Shown: one piece after another, positions 28,910-37,578 of the stretch | How the letters are laid out: the number at the start of each line of letters is the position of its first letter | How positions within the stretch are numbered: the stretch's first letter is position 1 | Assembly (NCBI GenBank): GCA_002840125.1 | Contig: PGZF01000003.1 | Span: forward strand, 434,001 to 498,000 | DNA length: 64,000 bases | Direction: 5' to 3' | From: Gammaproteobacteria bacterium HGW-Gammaproteobacteria-15 | GTDB taxonomy: Bacteria > Pseudomonadota > Gammaproteobacteria > Enterobacterales > Alteromonadaceae | The notes under the pieces: generated by a model | Database searches by the model: none | What the model saw: only the letters and a program-made list of their open reading frames with translations | What the model was told of the DNA's origin: nothing | Made by a program: the position numbers and the translations under genes

Positions 28910-30199
28910 ATGACAGACGTTGTGCAAATTCAGCTACAGGCAGAAACGGTGGCAAATAAATGGGGCAAAGCTTTACTTACCCCTACCGCCACTGGCTTTC
29001 AAATCCATTTTAATACCAAAGACGCACAGCGCAGTGTGCAAAAGGCGGCGCGCAGCTTAGATAATTTAGGCTTAACTCAGGTACAGTTAACCGGTGACAA
29101 CTGGACACTGGAACTGCAATGGGCATTTTATCAGGGCTTTTGCAGTGCAAAAAAACAAGGTGGCGTGCTGTTTAACAATGATGCCGCGCAGAGTCAACTG
29201 GAACAACTGGCACAGTGTTTTAGCTGGGCCAAACAACTGATAAACCAAACGCCGGATGAACTATACCCCGAGCAACTGGCAAAACAGGCTGCCACTTTTA
29301 TTACAGATATTGCCCCTAAAGGCACGGTTAACAGCCATATTTTGCTTGATAAGCAACTGCTAGAGCACGGCTGGAATGGCTTGCATGCCGTAGGGCGTGG
29401 CAGTGCCCGCAAACCGGCAATGCTGGTGCTGGACTACAACCCGACAGGCCAGGCCGACGCGGCGGTCAGCGCAGCGCTGGTGGGGAAGGGTATTACCTTT
29501 GACAGCGGCGGTTACTCGATTAAAGCCACTGAAAGCATGCTGACAATGAAATGTGATATGGGCGGCGCCGCTACGGTAACGGCTGCGCTGGCACTGGCGA
29601 TACTACAGGGCCTGAATAAACGCGTACAGCTGATTTTATGCTGTGCGGAAAACCTGATCAGCAGTAATGCCTATAAACTGGGCGATATTATTACCTACAA
29701 AAACGGTACTACCGTTGAAATTGTCAACACCGACGCTGAAGGCCGCTTAGTATTGGCCGATGGCCTGATGTGCGCTGCACAAAGCGGTGCCGGGTTGATT
29801 ATTGATGCTGCGACGTTAACCGGGGCAGCTATGACGGCGGTTGGCGCAGAATATAATGCGTTGTTTGCATTGGATAAAGCGTTAGCGCAAAAAGCACTTA
29901 CCTACGCAGAGCAAGTGCAGGAGCCTACCTGGCAGTTACCGCTGGAGCTGTGGCATCAACAACAGTGCCCGTCAGCTTATGCCGATACGGCCAATAGCCG
30001 GCCGGTAAAAGGTGGCGGCGCCGGCGGTGCCAGCAACGCAGCCGGTTTTTTAAGCCGCTTTGTGCCTGATGAAGGCAAAGGCTGGTTGCACTTTGATTTA
30101 GCTGCCGCGTTTAATAATAACAACAACGCTTATTGGGCCGCCGGTGCTACCGGGCAGGGCATTCGTACCATCAGTGCGACTTTACTTGGCGAAGCCTGA
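28910..30199 (+). CDS. pepB: Aminopeptidase B (leucyl aminopeptidase family M17)
   Basis: 429 residues (E. coli PepB 427), cytoplasmic di-metal exopeptidase. The M17 signature NTDAEGRLVLAD is intact, together with VGKGITFDSGGYS (metal-binding Lys and Asp) and KCDMGGAA; the sequence is close to E. coli PepB through the N-terminal domain as well, which separates it from PepA. AAGGGTG precedes ATG 28910. Release of N-terminal residues from peptides, including Cys-Gly, is the expected role. Confidence 0.93.
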   Translation: MTDVVQIQLQAETVANKWGKALLTPTATGFQIHFNTKDAQRSVQKAARSLDNLGLTQVQLTGDNWTLELQWAFYQGFCSAKKQGGVLFNNDAAQSQLEQLAQCFSWAKQLINQTPDELYPEQLAKQAATFITDIAPKGTVNSHILLDKQLLEHGWNGLHAVGRGSARKPAMLVLDYNPTGQADAAVSAALVGKGITFDSGGYSIKATESMLTMKCDMGGAATVTAALALAILQGLNKRVQLILCCAENLISSNAYKLGDIITYKNGTTVEIVNTDAEGRLVLADGLMCAAQSGAGLIIDAATLTGAAMTAVGAEYNALFALDKALAQKALTYAEQVQEPTWQLPLELWHQQQCPSAYADTANSRPVKGGGAGGASNAAGFLSRFVPDEGKGWLHFDLAAAFNNNNNAYWAAGATGQGIRTISATLLGEA

Positions 30200-30201
30200 A
30201 G

Positions 30202-30282
30202 CTTAACCCGAAATCTTAACAAGTTTGGGGCGTCAGCCTAAAACAGGGTAAACTGACGCCAATAAGGTTTTTTCGGGTTAAG
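30202..30282. repeat. Nested inverted repeats filling the pepB-hrpB spacer
   Basis: An outer perfect 12-bp repeat (CTTAACCCGAAA at 30202-30213, complement at 30271-30282) encloses an inner perfect 8-bp repeat (GGCGTCAG at 30229-30236, complement at 30253-30260, 16-nt loop). Together they fill the 85-bp spacer and end 2 bp before the hrpB GTG. After the inner stem comes AATAAGGTTTTTT, so the inner hairpin may terminate pepB, with the outer pair as a competing or enclosing structure. Confidence 0.6.
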
Positions 30283-30284
30283 TT

Positions 30285-32729
30285 GTGTTACCTGTCGCTG
30301 ACATTTTTCCGCAATTGCTGTCACTGTTACAGCAACATAATAAAGTGATTTTGTCGGCCCCGCCCGGGGCTGGCAAATCGACTTATCTGCCGTTGTATTT
30401 ATTACAGCATGCTGATTTTGCAGGTAAAAAGCTATTAATGCTGGAGCCGCGCCGCCTGGCGGCCAAAAGCATTGCGGCTTATCTGGCTGCACAACTGGGT
30501 GAAGCTGTCGGCGAAACCGTAGGTTATCAAATTCGTCAGGAGCAAAAACACAGCAGCAAGACCCGTTTGCTTATTGTTACCGAAGGCGTACTCACGCGCA
30601 AACTACAGCAAGATCCTGAGCTGACAGCTGTGGATCTGTTACTGTTTGATGAGTTCCACGAGCGCTCGTTGCATGCAGATTTAGCACTGGCACTGTGCCT
30701 GGAAGTACAACAGTTACGCCCTGAACTGCAGTTACTAATTATGTCGGCCACGTTGGATATGGCGCAACTGGCGGGCAAACTTGATGCACCGGTAGTGGCC
30801 AGTGAGGGCCGTAGTTATCCGGTAACGGTAGAGTATGCACTGCCGGGTAGCCAACCGCTGGCGCAGCAAATTGCCGCCTTAGTGCAACAGGCGCTGAATA
30901 AACATAACGGCAATATTCTGGTATTTTTACCCGGCCAGGCTGAAATAAACCAGAGTGCTCAGCTGCTGGAGCAGCAGGGTTTAGCTGCCAATGTGCAACT
31001 GCATCGTTTATTAGGTAGCCTGACGCTGGCGCAACAGCAGGCAGCTATTGCTGCGCCGCCGGTAGGCGTACGCAAGGTGGTGCTATCAACTAATCTGGCC
31101 GAAACCAGTTTAACCATAGACGGCATTACCGTGGTGATAGACAGCGGCCTGTGCCGGCAAAGCCGGTTTAGCCCGCGCCAGGGCTTCAGTGTGCTGGAAA
31201 CCTGCGCTATTAGCCAGGCGGCAGCTACCCAGCGTGCCGGGCGTGCCGGGCGTTTGTCACCTGGCCACTGCTACCGGCTGGATACCGCAGAAAAATGGCA
31301 GCGCCGTGCCCGGTTTGAAACCCCGGAGATAGAGGTAAGCGATTTAACCGCCCTGCGGCTTGAAGTTGCGGCCTGGGGTTGCCAGGTGGACGATTTGCAA
31401 TGGCTAACCCCACCATCGGCAGCAAATTTAGCTGTGGCAGAGCAGTTGTTACTGCAACTGGGATTTATTGACAACAAAGGTGTTATTACCAGCAACGGCC
31501 GGCAAGCGCATAAATTGGGTACGGATCCCAGGTTAGCGGCTATGTTGCTACATGCGCAGCAACTGGAGCAGCAGGGGAACCAGCAGGTGCAAGCACTGGC
31601 TTGTGTCCTGGCAGCAATACTTGAAGATACCAGAGTGCTACAGGGCGATATATACAGCCTGCTTGGCCGTGTTAAGCAGGCACTGCCACAACAATGGCAG
31701 CAGGCGCAAAGTTTCGCCCGCTTGCTTGGTTGTCAGCTAAGCGAAATGTTACCGCTGGAATTATTGCCAATACTGGTTTTGCGGGCTTTTCCCGATCGGT
31801 TGGCCAAACGCCGCGGCCAGGGGTATCAGTTGGCCAATGGTATTGGCGCAGTGCTGCAGGATAATCACAGCCTTAGCGGCCAGCCCTGGCTGGTGGTATT
31901 GCATATGCAGCAGTTTGGCCGTGAAAACCGCATTTACTATGCTGTCAGTATCAGCCCTGATGCGGTGTTGTCTGATTGGCAGGCTGAGCTTAGTTGGCAA
32001 ACGCAAACCTTCTGGGACGATAAAAGCGGAAGCTTTTTTACCGAACAACAACTGAAGTTTGGCCAGTGTTTACTAGCCGCCAAGCCTGCGGCGCTGCAGT
32101 TAACCGCAGAGCAAAAGCAGTTGGCGTGGCAGAACTATATTAGCAATAAAGGTCTGGGTTGCCTGAACTGGACCGACACCGCACTACAACTGCGCGCAAG
32201 AGTGAGCTTACTGCAACAACAGCAGAGCGATGCAGACTGGCCGGATTTTTCTGACGATGCCTTACTGGCGGCGCTACCCAACTGGCTTGGCAGCTATCTG
32301 GCACAAATCAGTAAAAGCACGGCTTTGGCGCAGATCCCACTGTATGACGCGTTGCTGCAGTGTTTAAGTTATCAGCAACAGCAGATATTGAATCAGTTAT
32401 TACCCACGCACTGGCAGGCGCCCACCGGTTCAAGGCTGAGTATTAATTACCTGGCTGAGGGCGGCCCCAGGCTTTCAGTGCGGGTTCAGGAAATGTATGG
32501 TCAGATGCAGTCGCCAACGTTATTGCAGGGCAAAATAAATATCACAGTAGAGCTGTTGTCCCCCTCCAGACAACCCCTACAGGTAACGCAGAATTTAGCC
32601 AGTTTCTGGCAAAATGCCTGGCAGGAGGCCAGAAAAGAAATGCGCGGACGCTACCCGAAACATTATTGGCCGGAAGATCCGGCGCAGGCCATGCCGACAA
32701 CGAAAACTAAAAAGGCGATGTTACGATGA
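30285..32729 (+). CDS. hrpB: ATP-dependent helicase HrpB
   Basis: 814 residues (E. coli about 809). DEAH-box RNA-helicase family: Walker A SAPPGAGKST (residues 24-33), DEFHER as the DEAH motif (about 124), SAT motif MSATLDM, and motif VI QRAGRAGR; the HrpB-specific C-terminal domain ends in the family's RYPKHYWPEDP segment. The GTG start at 30285 aligns with the E. coli N-terminal LPV. Cellular role is poorly known. The stop overlaps mrcB (ATGA), so hrpB and mrcB are translationally coupled, as is common in gammaproteobacteria. Confidence 0.94.
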   Translation: MLPVADIFPQLLSLLQQHNKVILSAPPGAGKSTYLPLYLLQHADFAGKKLLMLEPRRLAAKSIAAYLAAQLGEAVGETVGYQIRQEQKHSSKTRLLIVTEGVLTRKLQQDPELTAVDLLLFDEFHERSLHADLALALCLEVQQLRPELQLLIMSATLDMAQLAGKLDAPVVASEGRSYPVTVEYALPGSQPLAQQIAALVQQALNKHNGNILVFLPGQAEINQSAQLLEQQGLAANVQLHRLLGSLTLAQQQAAIAAPPVGVRKVVLSTNLAETSLTIDGITVVIDSGLCRQSRFSPRQGFSVLETCAISQAAATQRAGRAGRLSPGHCYRLDTAEKWQRRARFETPEIEVSDLTALRLEVAAWGCQVDDLQWLTPPSAANLAVAEQLLLQLGFIDNKGVITSNGRQAHKLGTDPRLAAMLLHAQQLEQQGNQQVQALACVLAAILEDTRVLQGDIYSLLGRVKQALPQQWQQAQSFARLLGCQLSEMLPLELLPILVLRAFPDRLAKRRGQGYQLANGIGAVLQDNHSLSGQPWLVVLHMQQFGRENRIYYAVSISPDAVLSDWQAELSWQTQTFWDDKSGSFFTEQQLKFGQCLLAAKPAALQLTAEQKQLAWQNYISNKGLGCLNWTDTALQLRARVSLLQQQQSDADWPDFSDDALLAALPNWLGSYLAQISKSTALAQIPLYDALLQCLSYQQQQILNQLLPTHWQAPTGSRLSINYLAEGGPRLSVRVQEMYGQMQSPTLLQGKINITVELLSPSRQPLQVTQNLASFWQNAWQEARKEMRGRYPKHYWPEDPAQAMPTTKTKKAMLR

Positions 32730-35002
32730 GCAGTAAAAAAGACAGTGCCAGGCGCAGCAATAAAAAGCGTGCTGTGCCTGGCGTGCTGCGTGCAGTCTGG
32801 TGGCATAAGCCATTGTGGCTGCTGGCTAAAGTGGTGTTGCTGCTGTTAGTGCTGCTGGCTTTTTATTTTCTGTATCTGGATAGCAAAATAAGTAAAAAGT
32901 TTAGTGGCCAAAAGTGGCAGGTGCCTGCACAAATTTATGCCAAGAGTATAGAGCTTTATCCCGGTAAGATTCTGACACAACAGCAGTTTATTCAGCAGCT
33001 AAACTCGTTACAGTATCAGCGCAACCCTGCGTTATCGGCTGCTGGCCAATATAGTGTGTCACGCAATCATGTTTCAGTTTACCGGCGCCCCTTTATGTAT
33101 GTTGAAGGCTATGAGGCGGCTCAGCTGTTTAGTGTCGAATTTAACCGTGGTGGTATTAACCGCATTACCCAGCGCCAGCAAAAAGAAGCGCTGAATTTTG
33201 CCCGGCTCGAACCTCAACTGATTGACCATCTGGTGTCGGCACAACAGGAAGACCGTGAACTGGTGCAACTGCAGCAAGTGCCTGAAATATTTAAAGATAC
33301 CCTACTATTGGTTGAAGACCGCGACTTTTATCACCACCATGGGGTGTCACCGCTGGCAGTACTTAGAGCGTTGTGGGTAAATATTACCGCCGGGCGTACT
33401 GTGCAGGGAGGATCAACCTTAACACAGCAATTGGCAAAGAACATGTACCTTAACAGCGATCGCACCTTGTGGCGTAAGGTCAATGAGGCAATGATCGCGC
33501 TGGTGCTGGATTACCGCTTTAACAAAGACCAAATCCTCGAAGCCTATCTGAATGAAGTTTTTGTCGGGCAAAATCACGCCAATGCCGTGCACGGCGTTGG
33601 CCTGGGAAGCCGGTTTTACTTTGGCAAGCCGCTGACTGAATTAACGGCGGCAGAATACGCCTTGATGATCGGCATTTTAAAAGGGCCGTCGTACTTTGAT
33701 CCCCGCCGTTTCCCGGCAAGGGCTAAAGAGCGGCGTGATCTGGTATTGCGGTTGATGTTTGAACAAAAATTTCTTGACCGTAAGCAATACGAGCAGGCGG
33801 TAGAGCAGCCGATAGCCGTGATTTCGCGCAACCAGTATATGAATACCGGTTTTGCTTCTTATCTGGATGCGGTTAAAAAAGAACTGCGCCAGCTAAGTAT
33901 TGATGAGCAATACCAGGACAAAGGCATCAAAGTATTTACTTATCTTGATATTCAGGCTCAGGCCGCTATTGAGCAAGCCGTTAGCAGCCAGCTTACCCCG
34001 CTGGACCCGGAATTACAGGCTGCCGCTGTAGTAGTGGACTACCGGCAGGCAGAAATTAACGCTATGGTGGGTAGTAAAGTGGCTGTACAGGGCGGTTTTA
34101 ACCGGGCTACCGATGCCAGGCGGCAGATTGGCAGCATTGTAAAGCCGGTTATTTTTCTTGAAGCCTTAGCTCAGCGCGGCCGCTACACATTAGCTACCCC
34201 ACTGGATGACAGCCCGATCCGTTTACGTAGTAATGATCAGGATTGGCAGCCACAGAATTTTGATAAAAAGTTCAGAGGTCAGGTTAGTCTACTTGATGCG
34301 CTGGTTAATTCATTAAATATTCCCACAGTAAGGCTGGGGCTGCAGATTGGCCTGCCTGCTGTCAGTGAAGGCTTACGTAAGCTGGGGCTAAACCGCAGAG
34401 TAAAATTGCATCCGGCGGCCTTGTTGGGGGCGATAGAGCTAAGCCCGCTGGAAGTGACGCAGTTGTACCAGACGCTGGCCAACAACGGCATGCATCAGCA
34501 GCTTAGCACTTTATATGCCGTAACTGATGCAAACGGCCACCCATTGCATTTGCGTGAGCACCGACTAACCCGGCGCTACAATGAACAAGAAGTGTATTTA
34601 TTGCAATATGCGCTGATCCAGGCAGCAAAAACAGGTACGGCACGTGCGCTTAGCAGTGCTTTCCCCGGCGAGATTTTAGCAGGCAAAACAGGTACATCAA
34701 GCGATTATCGGGACAGCTGGTTTAGTGGCTTTGATCAACAAACACTGATGACAGTATGGTTAGGTCGTGATGATAATAAAGCTATAGGGTTAACCGGTGC
34801 TAGCGGAGCGTTAAATGTTTTTAGCCGCTATTTTACGCTACAAGGCGTGAATTCATTGCTCAGAGCCATGCCTGAACAGGTATCTTTACAGGCCTTCTCA
34901 GCAAAAACTGGCTATCCGCAGCCACAAAATTGCCTTAACGTATTGTTATTACCTGCGATTTCAGTTGAAATGCCATTACCAACCGAATGTATAGAAGAAT
35001 AA
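32726..35002 (+). CDS. mrcB: Penicillin-binding protein 1B (bifunctional transglycosylase/transpeptidase)
   Basis: 758 residues. A single transmembrane segment at about 33-52 with a basic cytoplasmic tail; a UB2H domain (about 60-140) that binds the outer-membrane activator LpoB; a glycosyltransferase domain with catalytic E197 in EDRDFYHHHG and GGSTLTQQLAKN; and a transpeptidase domain with S470-I-V-K, S-L-N and KTGTSSDYRDSWF. Polymerises and crosslinks peptidoglycan in the periplasm. Its last codon is only 6 bp before the TTG of the first CadC-like regulator, so these are probably on one transcript. Confidence 0.95.
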   Translation: MSSKKDSARRSNKKRAVPGVLRAVWWHKPLWLLAKVVLLLLVLLAFYFLYLDSKISKKFSGQKWQVPAQIYAKSIELYPGKILTQQQFIQQLNSLQYQRNPALSAAGQYSVSRNHVSVYRRPFMYVEGYEAAQLFSVEFNRGGINRITQRQQKEALNFARLEPQLIDHLVSAQQEDRELVQLQQVPEIFKDTLLLVEDRDFYHHHGVSPLAVLRALWVNITAGRTVQGGSTLTQQLAKNMYLNSDRTLWRKVNEAMIALVLDYRFNKDQILEAYLNEVFVGQNHANAVHGVGLGSRFYFGKPLTELTAAEYALMIGILKGPSYFDPRRFPARAKERRDLVLRLMFEQKFLDRKQYEQAVEQPIAVISRNQYMNTGFASYLDAVKKELRQLSIDEQYQDKGIKVFTYLDIQAQAAIEQAVSSQLTPLDPELQAAAVVVDYRQAEINAMVGSKVAVQGGFNRATDARRQIGSIVKPVIFLEALAQRGRYTLATPLDDSPIRLRSNDQDWQPQNFDKKFRGQVSLLDALVNSLNIPTVRLGLQIGLPAVSEGLRKLGLNRRVKLHPAALLGAIELSPLEVTQLYQTLANNGMHQQLSTLYAVTDANGHPLHLREHRLTRRYNEQEVYLLQYALIQAAKTGTARALSSAFPGEILAGKTGTSSDYRDSWFSGFDQQTLMTVWLGRDDNKAIGLTGASGALNVFSRYFTLQGVNSLLRAMPEQVSLQAFSAKTGYPQPQNCLNVLLLPAISVEMPLPTECIEE

Positions 35003-35008
35003 CAACGA

Positions 35009-37186
35009 TTGTCTGAACCTATGGCGATAAAACCAAACCAGCTGTTACAGGTTGGTGAATGGCAGTATATACCTGAGCAGGACAAACTGATGAAGTTTGA
35101 TGCTGAGGGTAAGCTGAGTATTACCGCAGATTTAGATAACCTGTGTCAGAAGGTCGCTAACTACTTTATTGTCAACGCGGGCAAGCTGGTTACAAAAGAT
35201 GAGCTGCTGCTGGATGTATGGGGTATCCGCGACGTATCTGATGGCAGGGTAACCCGTGTTATCAGGGTATTAAGGGTAGCGCTGGGTGATGATACCCGTG
35301 AGCCCCGTTATATTGAAACTATTCCTAAACGCGGTTACCGCTTTATCGCGCCGGTATCTGAAATCGTGCCTCTGGCCGTTAAAGAGGATACTGAGCTGGT
35401 GCTTAGTCCGGCAAGCACTGCTACCACGCCGTCAAGATCAAAACCCTTACTGGTTAGCGGGCTTGCCTTCGCAGCAGTGCTGATTATGGCGCTTATCTGG
35501 TGGCTATGGCCGGCAGATAACGCAGCAACTGATGATACCGCCAGCGCGATTCCTATGTGGCGCTACACCCCGATCACTGCACTGGATGGGCTGGAGTTTT
35601 ACCACAATGTATCAGCGGACGAGCGGTATCTGGTGTATAGCTATGCGGCACCTGATGCAAATAATGTAGCTGTGCTGATGTTGCAGGATTTACAGGAGCA
35701 TAAAAGGGTACAATTAACTGATAAATCTTACAGTAGCTTTGGCGCTGTATTTAGCCCTGACGGAACTAAGATTGCCTACCAACGGCTTTATCAGCAGGAA
35801 AGGTGTGAAGTTCGGATAATGCTGCTCAGTGCAGATAAAATGCAGGTGCAGGAAGATAGCCTGCTCAAACATTGTGGTGAAAAATCGGTGTCTGTTCGCA
35901 TTACCTGGTCACCTGATGGTCGCTATATTGTTTACCCTAATATGGATGACGTTAAAAAGCAGCTGGTTTTACAAATGACCTCGATTGATAGCACCATTTC
36001 AGAGGTGCTTACGGTACCGCCTTCGAGCAGTTTTGGTGACTATGCTGCGCGTTTTTCCCGTGCGGGAGATCAGCTGGTATTTCTGCGGGAAACTGCGGGT
36101 TCTGCGCAAATCTGGTTACTTAATCTTGCAGATAGATCAACACGGTTATTAACCAAAGTGCCTGATACCTTTCCAGGCAATGTCGATTGGGACTTAACGG
36201 ACAGCTCTATTATTTACCCATCGGCATCCAATGCACTTGGCCGGGTATGGCTGAATAAGGGAGAACCTACCATTCTTGCTTATACCGACGCTTATGCCAG
36301 TGAATTGCAAGTCACAACCTCGGGCAAAATTGTTACGTCAATTGGTAATTTCTCCAGAATAAACCCTAAGAAAGTATCAAACCGCATAAAGAATAATGAA
36401 ACTCATAATGAACCGGTATTCAGCTCTAACCGCAATGAAACTTTTGTTGAAGCTAATCCAGTAGAAGATGGCCCAACGGCCGTTGTGTCAAGACGGTCAG
36501 GCTCGCAGCAGGTATGGCTGTTTTACCATGACGGCAGTCAGAAACAGCTAACGAATTTTAGCGATGCGCAGCGTATTCGCAGTTTAGTATTTTCTCCTGA
36601 TGGCAGCCGGCTGATGGTGCAGCTAAATGATGAAATTTGGTTGTTTGATATTGAGGGCAATCCGCTGAAAATAGCGGGCGAGAAGGATGCTGTACTGGCT
36701 TTTCCCAGTTGGTCCAGAGATGGTAAATCGTTGTTTTACTCTGAAGCCCGCCAAGGGCGTTGGCAGGTTATACAACGTGATATTAATGATCTTGGCAAAC
36801 GTGAGGTTTTTGCCAATGACAAAGAGTATTACTACGAAAGTTATTACGCCGACTATGCCTTCTGGCGCAGCAGCAGAGATAAACAATTCTATATGCAGTG
36901 GAAGGGCAAAGACCCCAAGAAACTGAAAATTGATTTACCCGAAACACAAGTTATCCTGAAATTTGAGCTGCGAAAAACAGGTATTTATTACTCCTACCTT
37001 ATTGATGAACTAAATTACCGGCTGAATTACCTCGATTTTACAGTAGATGAAACAGTAGGAGTGTTAGAGCCTATACAGTTTGGCCGCTTTAGCATTAGTG
37101 CTGATGAAAAATTTATTTTTATGCTGGAATATGATTTTGGCGATATGGATATTGCAGTAATTGACAATGACGTCGATGTTTTATAA
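35009..37186 (+). CDS. Membrane-anchored winged-helix regulator with periplasmic beta-propeller (ToxR/CadC type), first of two
   Basis: 725 residues. An N-terminal OmpR/PhoB-type winged helix (about 14-115, ending in YIETIPKRGYRFIAPV, the wing region of CadC) would bind DNA. One transmembrane segment lies at about 146-167, and the large C-terminal region is periplasmic. It contains PD40/TolB-like blades, for example FSPDGTKIAY from residue 248, WSPDGRYIVY, FSPDGSRLMV and WSRDGKSLFY, so a beta-propeller sensor is likely. Start TTG 35009; ATG 35021 is an alternative. It follows mrcB by 6 bp and precedes a secreted peptide gene. Targets are not known; family members usually regulate neighbouring genes. 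Confidence 0.85.
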   Translation: MSEPMAIKPNQLLQVGEWQYIPEQDKLMKFDAEGKLSITADLDNLCQKVANYFIVNAGKLVTKDELLLDVWGIRDVSDGRVTRVIRVLRVALGDDTREPRYIETIPKRGYRFIAPVSEIVPLAVKEDTELVLSPASTATTPSRSKPLLVSGLAFAAVLIMALIWWLWPADNAATDDTASAIPMWRYTPITALDGLEFYHNVSADERYLVYSYAAPDANNVAVLMLQDLQEHKRVQLTDKSYSSFGAVFSPDGTKIAYQRLYQQERCEVRIMLLSADKMQVQEDSLLKHCGEKSVSVRITWSPDGRYIVYPNMDDVKKQLVLQMTSIDSTISEVLTVPPSSSFGDYAARFSRAGDQLVFLRETAGSAQIWLLNLADRSTRLLTKVPDTFPGNVDWDLTDSSIIYPSASNALGRVWLNKGEPTILAYTDAYASELQVTTSGKIVTSIGNFSRINPKKVSNRIKNNETHNEPVFSSNRNETFVEANPVEDGPTAVVSRRSGSQQVWLFYHDGSQKQLTNFSDAQRIRSLVFSPDGSRLMVQLNDEIWLFDIEGNPLKIAGEKDAVLAFPSWSRDGKSLFYSEARQGRWQVIQRDINDLGKREVFANDKEYYYESYYADYAFWRSSRDKQFYMQWKGKDPKKLKIDLPETQVILKFELRKTGIYYSYLIDELNYRLNYLDFTVDETVGVLEPIQFGRFSISADEKFIFMLEYDFGDMDIAVIDNDVDVL

Positions 37187-37225
37187 GGAATTTATCTGAA
37201 AGTCATCGAGTTATAACGAATTGAT

Positions 37226-37266
37226 GCTCCTATGGTTGGTTTGTAAGCCAATGATAACTCAGGAGC
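37226..37266 (+). promoter_or_regulatory. RNA structure sequestering the peptide gene's Shine-Dalgarno
   Basis: GCTCCT (37226-37231) is exactly complementary to AGGAGC (37261-37266), which contains the Shine-Dalgarno of the downstream peptide gene. Inside lies a second stem, TTGGTT (37236-37241) with AGCCAA (37246-37251) around a TGTA loop. Folded, it would hide the ribosome-binding site; opening it would allow translation. Function is inferred. Confidence 0.5.
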
Positions 37267-37271
37267 TGGAA

Positions 37272-37496
37272 ATGAAAACTACACTTACAATTATGTTCGT
37301 TGCTGTGATGGGCACTACAGGGTTTGTCGCAAACAAAGCAGATGTTACCAATAAAATAAACGTGAATGATCAACAACGCTATGCTTGCGCCTGGTACCCA
37401 CTTTGTACAGTACCGGACATGTACTCGCCGGTGGTTACAAAAGGTAGCAAAGACAATACTCAAGATACCAGCAATGATAAGTTAAAATTGTCTTAA
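37272..37496 (+). CDS. Small secreted peptide with a Cys-x5-Cys motif
   Basis: 74 residues. MKTTLTIMFVAVMGTTGFVA is a Sec-type signal peptide; the mature peptide of about 50 residues is hydrophilic with C39 and C45 (Y-A-C-A-W-Y-P-L-C), able to form one disulfide after export. ATG 37272 is fixed by AGGAG 6 nt upstream; in-frame extension upstream lacks a ribosome-binding site. No family recognised. Its place between two ToxR/CadC-type regulators suggests a signal or target of theirs, but that is inference. Confidence 0.65.
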   Translation: MKTTLTIMFVAVMGTTGFVANKADVTNKINVNDQQRYACAWYPLCTVPDMYSPVVTKGSKDNTQDTSNDKLKLS

Positions 37497-37539
37497 GCGT
37501 TCCTCAATTAACAACGCTAAACATTTCTTATAGTTAAGG

Positions 37540-37572
37540 TATAATCCGCCCAGACAATCAATTGTCGGGCGG
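37540..37572 (+). promoter_or_regulatory. Consensus -10 element and operator-like palindrome before the second regulator
   Basis: TATAAT at 37540-37545 is a perfect -10 hexamer (no good -35). Directly downstream, CCGCCC A GACAAT and its complement ATTGTC GGGCGG (37546-37572) form a near-perfect inverted repeat centred on CA. The expected transcription start (about 37552) falls inside it, so it is better read as a DNA operator, perhaps autoregulatory, than as an RNA hairpin. It ends 6 bp before the ATG. Confidence 0.5.
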
Positions 37573-37578
37573 ACCTTA

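Noticed and set aside
37496..37530. 6-bp hairpin after the secreted peptide gene as terminator
   Set aside because: Stem AGCGTT/AACGCT with an 11-nt loop and a poor T-tract; too weak to call.
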